Below the pieces are notes generated by a model, which worked only from the letters and a program-made list of their open reading frames with translations, was not told the DNA's origin and ran no database searches. From Bacteroides sp. (GTDB lineage: Bacteria > Bacteroidota > Bacteroidia > Bacteroidales > Muribaculaceae), in assembly GCA_023663525.1 (NCBI GenBank), contig JAMPHF010000003.1, positions 14,185 to 78,184 of the forward strand: a stretch of DNA of 64,000 nt. Direction: 5' to 3'. Below are positions 53,503 to 62,680 of this stretch, one piece after another; positions within the stretch are counted from its first letter, which is position 1; each line of letters starts with the position of its first letter. Made by a program: the position numbers and the translations under genes.

Positions 53503-53574
53503 CTCCTACATTATCTAATGTGAAGCATTAATACAATTTAATTTAACTCAGTGAGAAATAAATTAACAGATACC

Positions 53575-55419
53575 ATGAGACTCTCAAACCTGCTCGTCGC
53601 CGTAGCTTTGGCCTCCGGCGTGCATGGATATTCCGGTAACATTCATGTCTCGTCAACCCGTGGCGATGACCGTGCGTCAGGCTCGGTCGAGGCTCCGCTT
53701 GCCACTGTCGGTGAGGCGTTGAAGCGTGCGCGCGAGTGGCGCCGGTTGAATGCCCCGGAAGCAAATGAAGATATTAGGATAGTGCTTGAGGGCGGCGTCT
53801 ACAGGCAGACCACCCCCTTGTTTGTGCGTCCGGAGGACAGCGGAACTGCTGACTCCAAAACAATTTTTTGTTCTGCCGAAGGTCAGAAGGCCGTGATAAG
53901 CGGAGGAATGGAACTTACAGGTTGGACTCGCGGATGCGATGACCCAAGGGTGAATCCTCAACTCCGCGATAAAATATGGGTGGCGGATGCTCCGATGATG
54001 GCAAACCGTGTGGTAGAGACCAGACAACTCTACGTTGATGGCCGGAAGGCTGTCCGTGCCTCGCAGTTTGCTCCCGGAGTCATGGAGCGTATGCTCGATT
54101 TCAACGCTGATGACAGAACCATCACTGTGCCTGCACCGTCAATCGACCTGTCAGCCGCGCGTCAGCTCGAAATGTTCGTCCATCAGCGTTGGGCCATCGC
54201 TATTCTCCGCGTGAAGGATATGAAAGTCGATGCGGAGGGCAACATGGTCGTATCTTTCCATGATCCGGAGAGCCGTCTTGAGTTTGATCACCCCTGGCCG
54301 CAGCCCGTCATCAACGGCGAGCGTGGCAATTCCTCATATTTCTTCGCCAATGCACTTGAACTCCTCGACGAGCCGGGTGAGTGGTATCAGGATTATCCGT
54401 CGGGAAAGATATTCTATTATCCCGTTGACGGTAAGGATGTCAACGAAAGTGAGGTGATAGTACCTGTACTGGAGACAATCATGACCGTTGATGGCAGCAG
54501 GGAACGCCCCGTGTGCAATATCGGTTTCGAAAACATCGCCTTTGAACACGCCGCATGGCAGCGTCCATCGCGCGAGGGGCATGTCACACTCCAAGGTGGA
54601 TTCCGTCTCCTCGATGCATACAAACTGCATGTCCCGGGACTCCCTGAGAAAGCCGAGCTTGAGAATCAGGCATGGATAGCACGCCCCGAAGCAGCTATAA
54701 CGGTGTCACATGGCTCAGGGATAGATTTCAACGCATGTGATTTCCGCCATCTCGGTGCGACCGGTCTCGACTACGTCACCGCCGTCAGCAGCTCATCGGT
54801 GACGGGATGCACATTTGAGGATATAGGCGGTACGGCACTCCAGATGGGCACCTTCCCCGACAGAGGATTCGAGACTCATGTGCCATACATTCCCGCAGTG
54901 GCAAAGGATATTTGCCGTGACATCAATGTCAGTTCAAATATTATCCGCGATGCAACCAATGAAGACTGGGGATGTGTCGGGATCGGTGCCGGCTATGTGC
55001 GCGATGTCACAATCGCCGACAATGAGGTCTCTCATCTCAACTATTCAGGTATCTGCGTGGGGTGGGGATGGACAGCCCTTGAAAGCGGGATGTGCAACAA
55101 TCGCATCACCGGCAACCACGTGCATCATTTTGCCGCCAAACTTTATGATGCGGGAGGTATCTACACGTTGTCCAATCAGCCCGGCTCGGTCATCAGCGGC
55201 AACCGCATAGACAATCTCATAGATTCTCCATACGCCACCAATCAGCGTGCATTCTACATATATTTCGATGAGGCTACCGACGGATTCACGGTCGAAGGCA
55301 ACCACTGCCCCGACCCCGAATTCGGCTACAACAGACCGGGCCCTCAACTGAAGGTCGGTGACAATGGCCCGCATATAGAATTGAATCTTAATCTTCGGAA
55401 GAGTGACGTTTCAAAGTGA
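53575..55419 (+). CDS. GH141-like exported beta-helix glycoside hydrolase
   Basis: A 614-residue exported protein; signal peptide about 1-18 (MRLSNLLVAVALASGVHG). Residues about 20-100 form the cap typical of GH141 and related proteins (HVSSTRGDDRASGS, VGEALKRAREW). Right-handed beta-helix repeats follow (ITVSHGSGIDFNACDFRHL, SSSVTGCTFEDIGGTALQM, RDVTIADNEVSHLNY, RITGNHVHHFAAKLYDAGG). GH141 includes alpha-L-fucosidases acting on rhamnogalacturonan II and xylanases; I recognise the architecture, not the specificity. The ATG at 53575 is preferred over a GTG at 53551, which adds no conserved residues. It heads the plus-strand run and sits opposite the fucose and corrinoid genes, favouring a fucosidase. 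Confidence 0.75.
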   Translation: MRLSNLLVAVALASGVHGYSGNIHVSSTRGDDRASGSVEAPLATVGEALKRAREWRRLNAPEANEDIRIVLEGGVYRQTTPLFVRPEDSGTADSKTIFCSAEGQKAVISGGMELTGWTRGCDDPRVNPQLRDKIWVADAPMMANRVVETRQLYVDGRKAVRASQFAPGVMERMLDFNADDRTITVPAPSIDLSAARQLEMFVHQRWAIAILRVKDMKVDAEGNMVVSFHDPESRLEFDHPWPQPVINGERGNSSYFFANALELLDEPGEWYQDYPSGKIFYYPVDGKDVNESEVIVPVLETIMTVDGSRERPVCNIGFENIAFEHAAWQRPSREGHVTLQGGFRLLDAYKLHVPGLPEKAELENQAWIARPEAAITVSHGSGIDFNACDFRHLGATGLDYVTAVSSSSVTGCTFEDIGGTALQMGTFPDRGFETHVPYIPAVAKDICRDINVSSNIIRDATNEDWGCVGIGAGYVRDVTIADNEVSHLNYSGICVGWGWTALESGMCNNRITGNHVHHFAAKLYDAGGIYTLSNQPGSVISGNRIDNLIDSPYATNQRAFYIYFDEATDGFTVEGNHCPDPEFGYNRPGPQLKVGDNGPHIELNLNLRKSDVSK

Positions 55420-55470
55420 CTGTTCCGTATGATTTCCTTTATATCATACATATATTGATAATCATCAACG

Positions 55471-57735
55471 ATGAAACCAACTAATTATCATTTATTTGAT
55501 TTTCTTGATTTTGATACTGAACTGAGCCGCGACGAGTCGCTCTGGAAGGCCTGCGCTCCCACGCAGGTAGTTGCCAAGGACGGAGATGTGCATATCACTG
55601 TCCCTTTTCAGAAACAGATGCTTGCCAATGACATGGCAGCCGATGAGACAGTCCCGCGCGAAAACCATATACTTGTCCTGCGGCAATACGGCCCGAAGAT
55701 CACCCGTGTGTTCATGGGCTTCGGTGACATAGCCATGAGCGATGACTCTGAGATGCTCATGCTGAATGAGCGGGTGGAGAAGATGCCGCTCACAGTTGAA
55801 TTTATTGACGGCGAATGGGTGATTTCGACAGAGGCCGACGGTGTGCGCCGGGCTGTGATCAATATGCGTGAGCCGATTCTCGACCGCTGGAGCTCATTGC
55901 AGCCCGACCCGCAGGAGACGTTGGATATGCATCTGTATCCCGACGGAAAACGTGAGATCCGTCTTGCCGCCTACGACCATTTCTCGCCTCCACGCTACGA
56001 TGCGCTTCCGCTCGCCTACTGCAAACTTGACGGACAGAAGGAGCGCGCAACTCTCTCATTTGAGTGTAAGCCCGATGAATGTTTCGGTGGAACGGGCGAA
56101 CGTTTTGCCAAGATGGACCTCAGCGGTCAGACTTTCTTCCTGAAAAATCAGGACGGACAGGGTGTCAATAATCGCCGTACATATAAAAACATACCGTTCT
56201 ACGTGTCGAGCCGCCTTTATGGAACATTCTACCACACCACATCCCACTGCAAGCTGTCGCTTGCCGGACATTCCACCCGCTCCGTACAGTTCCTGAGCGA
56301 GCAGCCGCTTGTCGATGCGTTTGTCATTGGAGGTGATACGATTGAAGAAATCATCCGTGGCTACCGCGATCTGACCGGCTATCCCTCGCTCCCCCCGTTA
56401 TGGAGTTTTGGCGTGTGGATGAGCCGAATGACTTATTTCAGTGCCGATGAGGTGGAGGAAATCTGCGACCGTCTCCGCGACGAGCATTATCCCTGTGATG
56501 TCATCCACCTCGACACCGGGTGGTTCCGCACCGACTGGCTCTGCGAATGGAAGTTCAATCCCGAGCGTTTCCCCGATCCGGAGGCCTTCCTGCGCGGCCT
56601 GAAAGAAAAAGGCTTCAGAGTGTCGCTCTGGCAGTTACCATATGTGGCAGTGGATGCGGAGCAGATTGACGAGGCACGTGAAAATTGCTATATCGGCCAT
56701 CTGACGAAGGTGCAGGAATCGGAAGGCTCAAACTTCTCCGCTCTCGATTATGCCGGCACGATTGATTTCACCTATCCTGCCGCTACCGAATGGTACAAGG
56801 GTTTGCTCAGAAATCTGCTTGACATGGGCGTTGCCTGCATAAAGACCGATTTTGGAGAAAATATCCACATGGACGCAGTCTATAAGGGCATGAAGCCGGA
56901 ACTTCTCAACAATCTCTATGCTCTGCTCTATCAGAAAGCCGCCTACGAGGTGACTAAGGACGTGACCGGCGACGGCATAGTCTGGGCGCGTGCTGCATGG
57001 GCGGGCTGTCAACGCTATCCTCTCCACTGGGGCGGCGACTCATGCAGTTCATGGGACGGCATGGCCGGTTCGCTGAAAGGCGGTCTGCATTTCGGACTTT
57101 CCGGCTTCGCTTTCTGGAGCCACGATGTGCCGGGCTTCCATACTCTGCCCAACTTCATGAACTCGGTGGTTCGTGATGACGTTTATGTCCGCTGGACTCA
57201 GTTCGGAGTGTTCACGTCACACATCCGCTACCATGGTACCAACAAGCGCGAGCCGTGGTTCTACCCCGCAATCGCTCCGATTGTCAAGAAGTGGTGGAAA
57301 CTGCGCTACGCGCTTATACCTTATATATATGCCGAGAGTGAGCGTGCGACCGTGAGCGGATCTACACTTCTTCAGGCCATGATATTCCGCAATCTTGATG
57401 ATCCGACATGCCGTCACATCGATGACCAGTATTATTTTGGCGACAGTTTCCTCGTTGCGCCTGTCATGAACTCTGAGAATCGGCGCGACATCTATCTCCC
57501 TGAGGGGAAATGGGTCAATTTCTTCACCGGCGAGGTACTCGACGGTGCGCGCTGGCTGAAAGATGTTGAAGTGCCTCTTGAGGATATGCCAGTCTATGCG
57601 AAGTATGGAACTGAAATCCCATTCTACCCCGAAGCGGTTGAGTGTACTGACGATATGGATCTCTCGAAGACGGTCACAATCCGTGTGGATGGCGATTTCA
57701 AGGGCATCTGGAACGAAAAATTGTTTAATGACTGA
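55471..57735 (+). CDS. GH31 alpha-xylosidase-like glycoside hydrolase, cytoplasmic
   Basis: A 754-residue GH31 enzyme. The catalytic nucleophile is Asp460 in IKTDFGE and the acid/base is Asp523 in WGGDSCSSWDG. The KTDFGE signature and the ARAAWAGCQRYPLHWGGD segment match YicI-type alpha-xylosidases rather than alpha-glucosidases. The N-terminal domain (about 1-290) carries the FGGTGERFAKMDLSG loop of the family. There is no signal peptide, so it would act on an imported, alpha-xyloside-containing oligosaccharide. It follows the GH141-like gene by 51 bases. Activity toward methylated xylose is possible but not visible in the sequence. Confidence 0.88.
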   Translation: MKPTNYHLFDFLDFDTELSRDESLWKACAPTQVVAKDGDVHITVPFQKQMLANDMAADETVPRENHILVLRQYGPKITRVFMGFGDIAMSDDSEMLMLNERVEKMPLTVEFIDGEWVISTEADGVRRAVINMREPILDRWSSLQPDPQETLDMHLYPDGKREIRLAAYDHFSPPRYDALPLAYCKLDGQKERATLSFECKPDECFGGTGERFAKMDLSGQTFFLKNQDGQGVNNRRTYKNIPFYVSSRLYGTFYHTTSHCKLSLAGHSTRSVQFLSEQPLVDAFVIGGDTIEEIIRGYRDLTGYPSLPPLWSFGVWMSRMTYFSADEVEEICDRLRDEHYPCDVIHLDTGWFRTDWLCEWKFNPERFPDPEAFLRGLKEKGFRVSLWQLPYVAVDAEQIDEARENCYIGHLTKVQESEGSNFSALDYAGTIDFTYPAATEWYKGLLRNLLDMGVACIKTDFGENIHMDAVYKGMKPELLNNLYALLYQKAAYEVTKDVTGDGIVWARAAWAGCQRYPLHWGGDSCSSWDGMAGSLKGGLHFGLSGFAFWSHDVPGFHTLPNFMNSVVRDDVYVRWTQFGVFTSHIRYHGTNKREPWFYPAIAPIVKKWWKLRYALIPYIYAESERATVSGSTLLQAMIFRNLDDPTCRHIDDQYYFGDSFLVAPVMNSENRRDIYLPEGKWVNFFTGEVLDGARWLKDVEVPLEDMPVYAKYGTEIPFYPEAVECTDDMDLSKTVTIRVDGDFKGIWNEKLFND

Positions 57736-57764
57736 TTTTAATCTCTCTTTATACCCCTTTATAA

Positions 57765-60700
57765 ATGAATACCTGGAAAGAGAATCTTGAGGAAACCAAA
57801 CAGCACTACATCGATTGGTGGAATCATAAAGGCATCGTGCTCAATATGTGGGAGCACTTTCAGAACGGTGTGAAGCCTCATGCCGATGTGCCAATGCCCG
57901 CTGACCCGAAGGATCTCAATCAGAAATGGTTCGACCCCAAGTGGCGTGCCGATTATCTCGATTGGTATGTGGCCCACAGTTCGCTGAAAGCCGACATGCT
58001 CCCTGTCGCAAACACCCAGCTTGGCCCGGGTTCGCTTGCAGCCATCCTCGGCGGTGTGTTCGAGGGTGGACCTGACACGATATGGATTCATCCTGACCCA
58101 AATTACACCGACGATATTAAGTTTGATGAGAATCATCCCAACTGGCTTCTCCACAAGGAACTCCTGAAAGCCTGCAAGGCAAAGGCCGCAGGTCACTACT
58201 ATGTCGGTATGCCCGATCTCATGGAGGGTCTTGATGTCCTTGCGGCAATGAAAGGTACTGACAAGGTGCTTCTCGACACCGTCATGCAGCCTGAAGTCCT
58301 CGAACGGCAGATGCAGCAGATCAACGACATCTATTTCAAGGTCTACGATGAACTCTACGACATCATCCGCGAGGGCGACGAGATGGCTTTCTGCTATTTC
58401 TCCTCCTGGGCTCCCGGGCGCATGTCGAAACTGCAGAGCGACATCTCGACGATGATCAGCGTCGAGGATTACAGACGATTTGTCCAGCCCTTCATCCGCG
58501 AGCAGTGTCAGAAAATTGACTATACGCTCTATCACCTCGACGGTGTCGGTGCGCTCCATCATCTTCCCGCGCTCCTTGAGGTGGAGGAACTCAATGCCAT
58601 CCAGTGGACTCCCGGTGTCGGAGAGCCGCAAGGTGGTTCGCCGAAGTGGTATGACCTATACCGCCGCATTCTTGATGGCGGTAAGAGCATAATGGCATGT
58701 TGGGTGACGCTCGACGAACTCAAGCCCTTGCTTGACAATATCGGTGGCAACGGTGTGCATCTTGAGATGGATTTCCACAATGAGGATGAGGTCGAGCAGG
58801 CAATGAAGATTGTCGAGGAATACCGCTATCGTCCGGCCATCACCCGAGAGGAATCGGACGTGATCACAATCATGTCTGCCGATGCCGGGACGTTTGATGC
58901 GGATGCCGAGGTCAACCGCATAATTGAAAAAATCGAGAGAGAGGCTGAGGCGGAGAAAAAGACCCCGGCGATGGAGGCTCTTGAACTTGACGTGAATTCC
59001 CCGCTCGTGAAAGCGACCGAGGGCAAAGTCCTCGTCCTCGATGGTGCCATGGGCACGATGATTCAATCCTATAAACTGACTGAGGATGATTTCCGTGGCG
59101 AGCGTTTCGCCTCGCATGACTGCTCGCTCCGTGGCAATAACGATCTCCTTTCGCTCACGCGTCCTGATGTCGTGCGTGAAATTCATCGTAAATACCTTGA
59201 TGCGGGCGCTGACATCATAACCACCAATACGTTCAACGCCCAGCGCATCTCCATGGCCGACTTCCGCCTTGAGGGGCTCAGCCGCGAGATAAATCTTGCG
59301 GCATGTGGCATAGCGAGAGAACTTGCTGATGAGTACACGCGACAGAATCCGTCGAAACCGCGTTTTGTCGCCGGTTCGATAGGTCCGACAGCCAAGACTT
59401 GCTCACTGACATCGGAGAGCGTCCAGCCCGGTTGGACCACGTTCAACTACGATATTCTTCTCCACGCCTACGAGGAACAGGCCTCGGCTCTCATCGAGGG
59501 TAAGGTTGACGCGATACTGATTGAGACAATTTTTGATGTCAAGAATGCCGAGGCTGCTGTCAACGGTGCTGTTGCAGCGATGCGCAAGGCCGGCAAGGTG
59601 CTTCCGGTGATGTTGAGTTTCGCAGTCAGGACTTCCGACGGTCATAATATGCTCGGCCAGTCGATTCTTGACTTCATCAAGGAGATTAAGGATTGTCCGG
59701 TCCTTTCAGTCGGAATAAATTGCGTCACGGATCTGTCGGCGATGATTCCGCTGCTTGTCAAATTGGGCGAGGATACGGATTATCTTGTAAGTGTCTATCC
59801 CAATGCCGGATTCCCCGCCGAGGATGGCAGCTATTCACTCTCGGATGTCACACTTCAGCGAGAGATGTGGCCGCTTCTCGACGGTCATGTTGTGAATATA
59901 ATAGGTGGTTGCTGCGGCACGACCGACGCTCATATCCACCGGCTTGCCGAGATTGCCGAGCCGGTCAAAGGTTTGTTCATGTCGCCTCACCGTCCGGGTG
60001 CAAGAGCTGATGTCGCAGTGCAGCCAGAAAGTGACGGCCAGGAGGAAGCACCTTCCGTGTCAGATAGGAATTACCGCAAGGTAGTCCCCGTGGTTCACGG
60101 TGCGGAATGTGAGTGCTGTGCTCCGGTTGAAAAAACCGATGAAGCTCCGGCTGTTGACGATGGAGTCTTCGATGCCATCGTGGCAGGTAAAGGAAATGAT
60201 GCGGCTGCCGCCACCCGCCGTGCATTGGACCGAGGCGAGGCTCCGCAGGACATTATCAACAATCAGATGATACGCGCCATGAGTGAGGTCGGTCAGCGTT
60301 TTCAGGATGGCAAGGCATTCGTGCCGCAGCTCTTGATGGCCGGACGCGCCATGAAGGCTGCTCTCGAACTGCTAAAACCGATGATGGCAGGCGGAAATGC
60401 CTCGACTCTCGGCAAGGTTGTCATCGGAACGGTCAAGGGCGACCTCCATGACATCGGAAAGAATCTTGTGGCCTCCATGCTTGAGGGCTGTGGCTTTGAG
60501 GTGATAAACATTGGCATAGATGTCCCCGCTGAAACTTTTGTTGATGAAGTCCGCAAGAGCGAGGCTGACATACTCTGCATGAGCGCGCTTCTGACTACGA
60601 CGATGACCTACATGAAGGATGTCATTGAGGCAATCGAGGCTGCCGGGCTGCGCGACAAGGTGAAAATCATGGTTGGCGGTGCGCCCGTGAGCCAAAGTTT

Positions 60701-60785
60701 CGCCGACGAAATCGGTGCGGACGGTTACAGCGACAATGCCAATACGGCCGTTGCACTCGCCCGCCGTCTTGTTGGTGCTGAATGA
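57765..60785 (+). CDS. Three-domain fusion: UroD-like, homocysteine methyltransferase and cobalamin-binding domains
   Basis: A 1006-residue fusion not recognised as any standard gene. Residues 1-370 are UroD-like (APGRMSKLQSDISTM, YTLYHLDGVGALHHL), but the MtaA HxC zinc motif is replaced by HLD (257-259). Residues 418-735 are a MetH-type homocysteine methyltransferase, opening LVLDGAMGTMIQ, with zinc ligands Cys653 (GINC) and Cys716/Cys717 (GGCCG). A linker (750-795) holds a CECC motif (782-785). Residues 800-1006 form the cobalamin module: helical cap, then DLHDIGKN with His895 as lower axial ligand. The folate and activation domains of MetH are absent. It should move a methyl group from an unknown donor, through B12, to homocysteine. 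It follows the GH31 gene by 29 bases and lies opposite the stand-alone activation protein. See findings. Confidence 0.85.
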   Translation: MNTWKENLEETKQHYIDWWNHKGIVLNMWEHFQNGVKPHADVPMPADPKDLNQKWFDPKWRADYLDWYVAHSSLKADMLPVANTQLGPGSLAAILGGVFEGGPDTIWIHPDPNYTDDIKFDENHPNWLLHKELLKACKAKAAGHYYVGMPDLMEGLDVLAAMKGTDKVLLDTVMQPEVLERQMQQINDIYFKVYDELYDIIREGDEMAFCYFSSWAPGRMSKLQSDISTMISVEDYRRFVQPFIREQCQKIDYTLYHLDGVGALHHLPALLEVEELNAIQWTPGVGEPQGGSPKWYDLYRRILDGGKSIMACWVTLDELKPLLDNIGGNGVHLEMDFHNEDEVEQAMKIVEEYRYRPAITREESDVITIMSADAGTFDADAEVNRIIEKIEREAEAEKKTPAMEALELDVNSPLVKATEGKVLVLDGAMGTMIQSYKLTEDDFRGERFASHDCSLRGNNDLLSLTRPDVVREIHRKYLDAGADIITTNTFNAQRISMADFRLEGLSREINLAACGIARELADEYTRQNPSKPRFVAGSIGPTAKTCSLTSESVQPGWTTFNYDILLHAYEEQASALIEGKVDAILIETIFDVKNAEAAVNGAVAAMRKAGKVLPVMLSFAVRTSDGHNMLGQSILDFIKEIKDCPVLSVGINCVTDLSAMIPLLVKLGEDTDYLVSVYPNAGFPAEDGSYSLSDVTLQREMWPLLDGHVVNIIGGCCGTTDAHIHRLAEIAEPVKGLFMSPHRPGARADVAVQPESDGQEEAPSVSDRNYRKVVPVVHGAECECCAPVEKTDEAPAVDDGVFDAIVAGKGNDAAAATRRALDRGEAPQDIINNQMIRAMSEVGQRFQDGKAFVPQLLMAGRAMKAALELLKPMMAGGNASTLGKVVIGTVKGDLHDIGKNLVASMLEGCGFEVINIGIDVPAETFVDEVRKSEADILCMSALLTTTMTYMKDVIEAIEAAGLRDKVKIMVGGAPVSQSFADEIGADGYSDNANTAVALARRLVGAE

Positions 60786-60799
60786 CAGTAACGTATCGG

Positions 60800-60846
60800 G
60801 CGCACAGTGTCGTGTGTGTACGACAGGAAACACACGCGACACTGCG
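60800..60846 (+). other. Intra-operon hairpin between the fusion and transporter genes
   Basis: A long GC-rich stem (CAGTGTCGTGTGTGT with ACACACGCGACACTG) lies in the 121-base gap. It has no T-run, so it is more likely an mRNA-processing or stability element, or a weak attenuator, than a terminator. No clear promoter follows it before the transporter. Confidence 0.5.
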
Positions 60847-60906
60847 CTTCCCTCGACATCATATTATTGAATTTTCTAACTTTTTATTTCCTAAATCTAA
60901 TTAATC

Positions 60907-62511
60907 ATGAATGATTTATCAATGCGGTCAACGGACTGGGTGGTCCTTATCGCATACTTCGTGGTCTTGCTTGCGATTGGCTTGTGGGCCAGTTCCAAGA
61001 CCAAAAAAGGTGCCCACAAGTTTCTTGCGGGCAATTCCCTCAGATGGCACCACATAGGCTTCTCCATGTGGGGTACCAATGTCGGGCCGTCAATGCTCAT
61101 CGCCTCTGCGAGTGCCGGTTTTGCAGCCGGAATTGTCTCTGGCAATTATGCATGGTACGCATTTGTGTTCATCGCACTCCTTGCTTTCGTGTTTGCACCG
61201 CGCTATCTTGGCGAAAAGATCACCACTTTGCCTGAATTTATGGGAAAGCGTTTCGGGGAATCGACACGCAACATGCTCGCGTGGTATACCATTGTGACAG
61301 TCCTCATCTCATGGCTTGCGCTTACTCTTTTTGCCGGTGGTATCATCATCCGGCAGATTTTCGGAGTTCCGATGTGGCTATCGGCTTTCATACTTCTTGC
61401 AATCTCGGCGTTCTTCACTATTTTGGGCGGTCTGAAAGCCATAGCCTACACGAATGTCTATCAGATGGTGCTTCTCATTGTCGTGTCCGCTACGCTGACC
61501 ATTCTCGGTATATGGCATCTCGGCGACCACTCTGTGGTTGGAGGAATCAGCACGTTGGCTGATTCGAGCGTTGTCCCCTCTCACTATTGGAATCTTTTCC
61601 AGCCGAATGACGATAAGGATTTCCCGTGGCTTCCGATTCTTCTCGGTTACCCCATCTCCGGTCTGTGGTTCTGGTGTACGGATCAGTCAATGGTGCAGCC
61701 GGTTCTTGCCGCCCGTAATCTCAACGAGGGTCAGAAGGGTGCGAATTTCACCGGTTGGCTCAAGATTCTTGATGTTGCCATCTATATCATCCCCGGTGTC
61801 GTATGTTTCGCATTGTGGAAAAAAGGTTTCTTCGGCGATGCAATGGTTGAGCCTGACCATGCCTACATGACTCTTGTCACAAGCCTTTTCCCTTCCGGCA
61901 TGGTGGGTCTCGTTGTCGCAGTGCTTACCGCCGCTCTCATCAGCACGATCGGTTCCGCCCTCAACGCCCTCAGTACGGTGTTCACGATGGATATATACGT
62001 CAAAAACATACGCACTAATGCCACTCCGCAGGAAATTGTGCGCACGGGCCATATTGTGACCGTCGTCGGTGCGCTCGTTTCGGTGGTCATCACTATTGCC
62101 GTTGACAATATCAAGGGTATGGACCTTTTCAATGTGTTCCAGTCCGTGTTGAGCTTCATCGCCCCGCCGATGGCGGCTGTGTTTGTGATGGGAGTGTTCT
62201 GGAAACGCTGCACGACGCTTGCCGCAAACGTCATCCTGACTTTCGGCACGATTTTCAGTATCGGTTGCGGCATTCTTTACCTGTGGATAATACCCAATGC
62301 CACTGACCATATCCACTTCATGATGCTTTCATTCCTGATATTCGTGGTGCTGATTCTGACAATGGTCGCAATCAGTTTCATGGACAAGGCCAATGCCGAG
62401 CGTACATCTATGACTGTCATTAAGAACGAGATGTCGGTGGGTGTCACGGTTGCATGGATTGCTCTGGCTGTCGTGATGATAGGTCTCTACGTGTTCTTCA
62501 ACGGACATTGA
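60907..62511 (+). CDS. Sodium:solute symporter family transporter
   Basis: A 534-residue inner-membrane protein of the SSS family (sugar, nucleoside and acid symporters) with about 13-14 membrane segments. The N terminus has DWVVLIAYFVVLLAIGLWAS and GNSLRWHHIGFSMWGTNVGPSM (in parts), and the core contains YVKNIRTNATPQEIVRTGH and TVVGALVSVVITIAVD. The substrate cannot be read from sequence; in this operon the alpha-xyloside-containing or methylated sugar, or a free monosaccharide, is the obvious candidate. It lacks a long C-terminal sensor domain. Confidence 0.88.
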   Translation: MNDLSMRSTDWVVLIAYFVVLLAIGLWASSKTKKGAHKFLAGNSLRWHHIGFSMWGTNVGPSMLIASASAGFAAGIVSGNYAWYAFVFIALLAFVFAPRYLGEKITTLPEFMGKRFGESTRNMLAWYTIVTVLISWLALTLFAGGIIIRQIFGVPMWLSAFILLAISAFFTILGGLKAIAYTNVYQMVLLIVVSATLTILGIWHLGDHSVVGGISTLADSSVVPSHYWNLFQPNDDKDFPWLPILLGYPISGLWFWCTDQSMVQPVLAARNLNEGQKGANFTGWLKILDVAIYIIPGVVCFALWKKGFFGDAMVEPDHAYMTLVTSLFPSGMVGLVVAVLTAALISTIGSALNALSTVFTMDIYVKNIRTNATPQEIVRTGHIVTVVGALVSVVITIAVDNIKGMDLFNVFQSVLSFIAPPMAAVFVMGVFWKRCTTLAANVILTFGTIFSIGCGILYLWIIPNATDHIHFMMLSFLIFVVLILTMVAISFMDKANAERTSMTVIKNEMSVGVTVAWIALAVVMIGLYVFFNGH

Positions 62512-62573
62512 TTGTTCTCTGATTGTTACAAAAATTTTTGTATTATCGCAGTATTATTATCATTGTTTTGTTG

Positions 62574-62581
62574 TACATTTG
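62574..62581 (+). promoter_or_regulatory. -7 box for the transketolase genes
   Basis: TACATTTG at 62574-62581 fits the consensus, about 100 bases before the transketolase start. The leader contains a small hairpin (TGGCAC with GTGCCA near 62602-62617). Internal transcription of the transketolase pair is therefore likely. Confidence 0.5.
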
Positions 62582-62680
62582 CAATCAGATGTCGGACTGA
62601 TTGGCACATTGAGTGCCATTGCGTCCAAAGACCGTGAACAACAATACAAACCATGTAACACCCTATAAGTTCATACATAT

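Noticed and set aside
53389-53574. Cobalamin riboswitch before the corrinoid genes
   Set aside because: I looked for a B12-box-like sequence and a long structured leader in this gap and before 57765, and saw none. A covariance-model search would be decisive.
57765-60785. Calling the fusion ordinary methionine synthase (metH)
   Set aside because: The methyl-folate domain and the SAM activation domain are absent and a UroD-like domain precedes the homocysteine domain. Standard metH annotation would mislead about the methyl donor.
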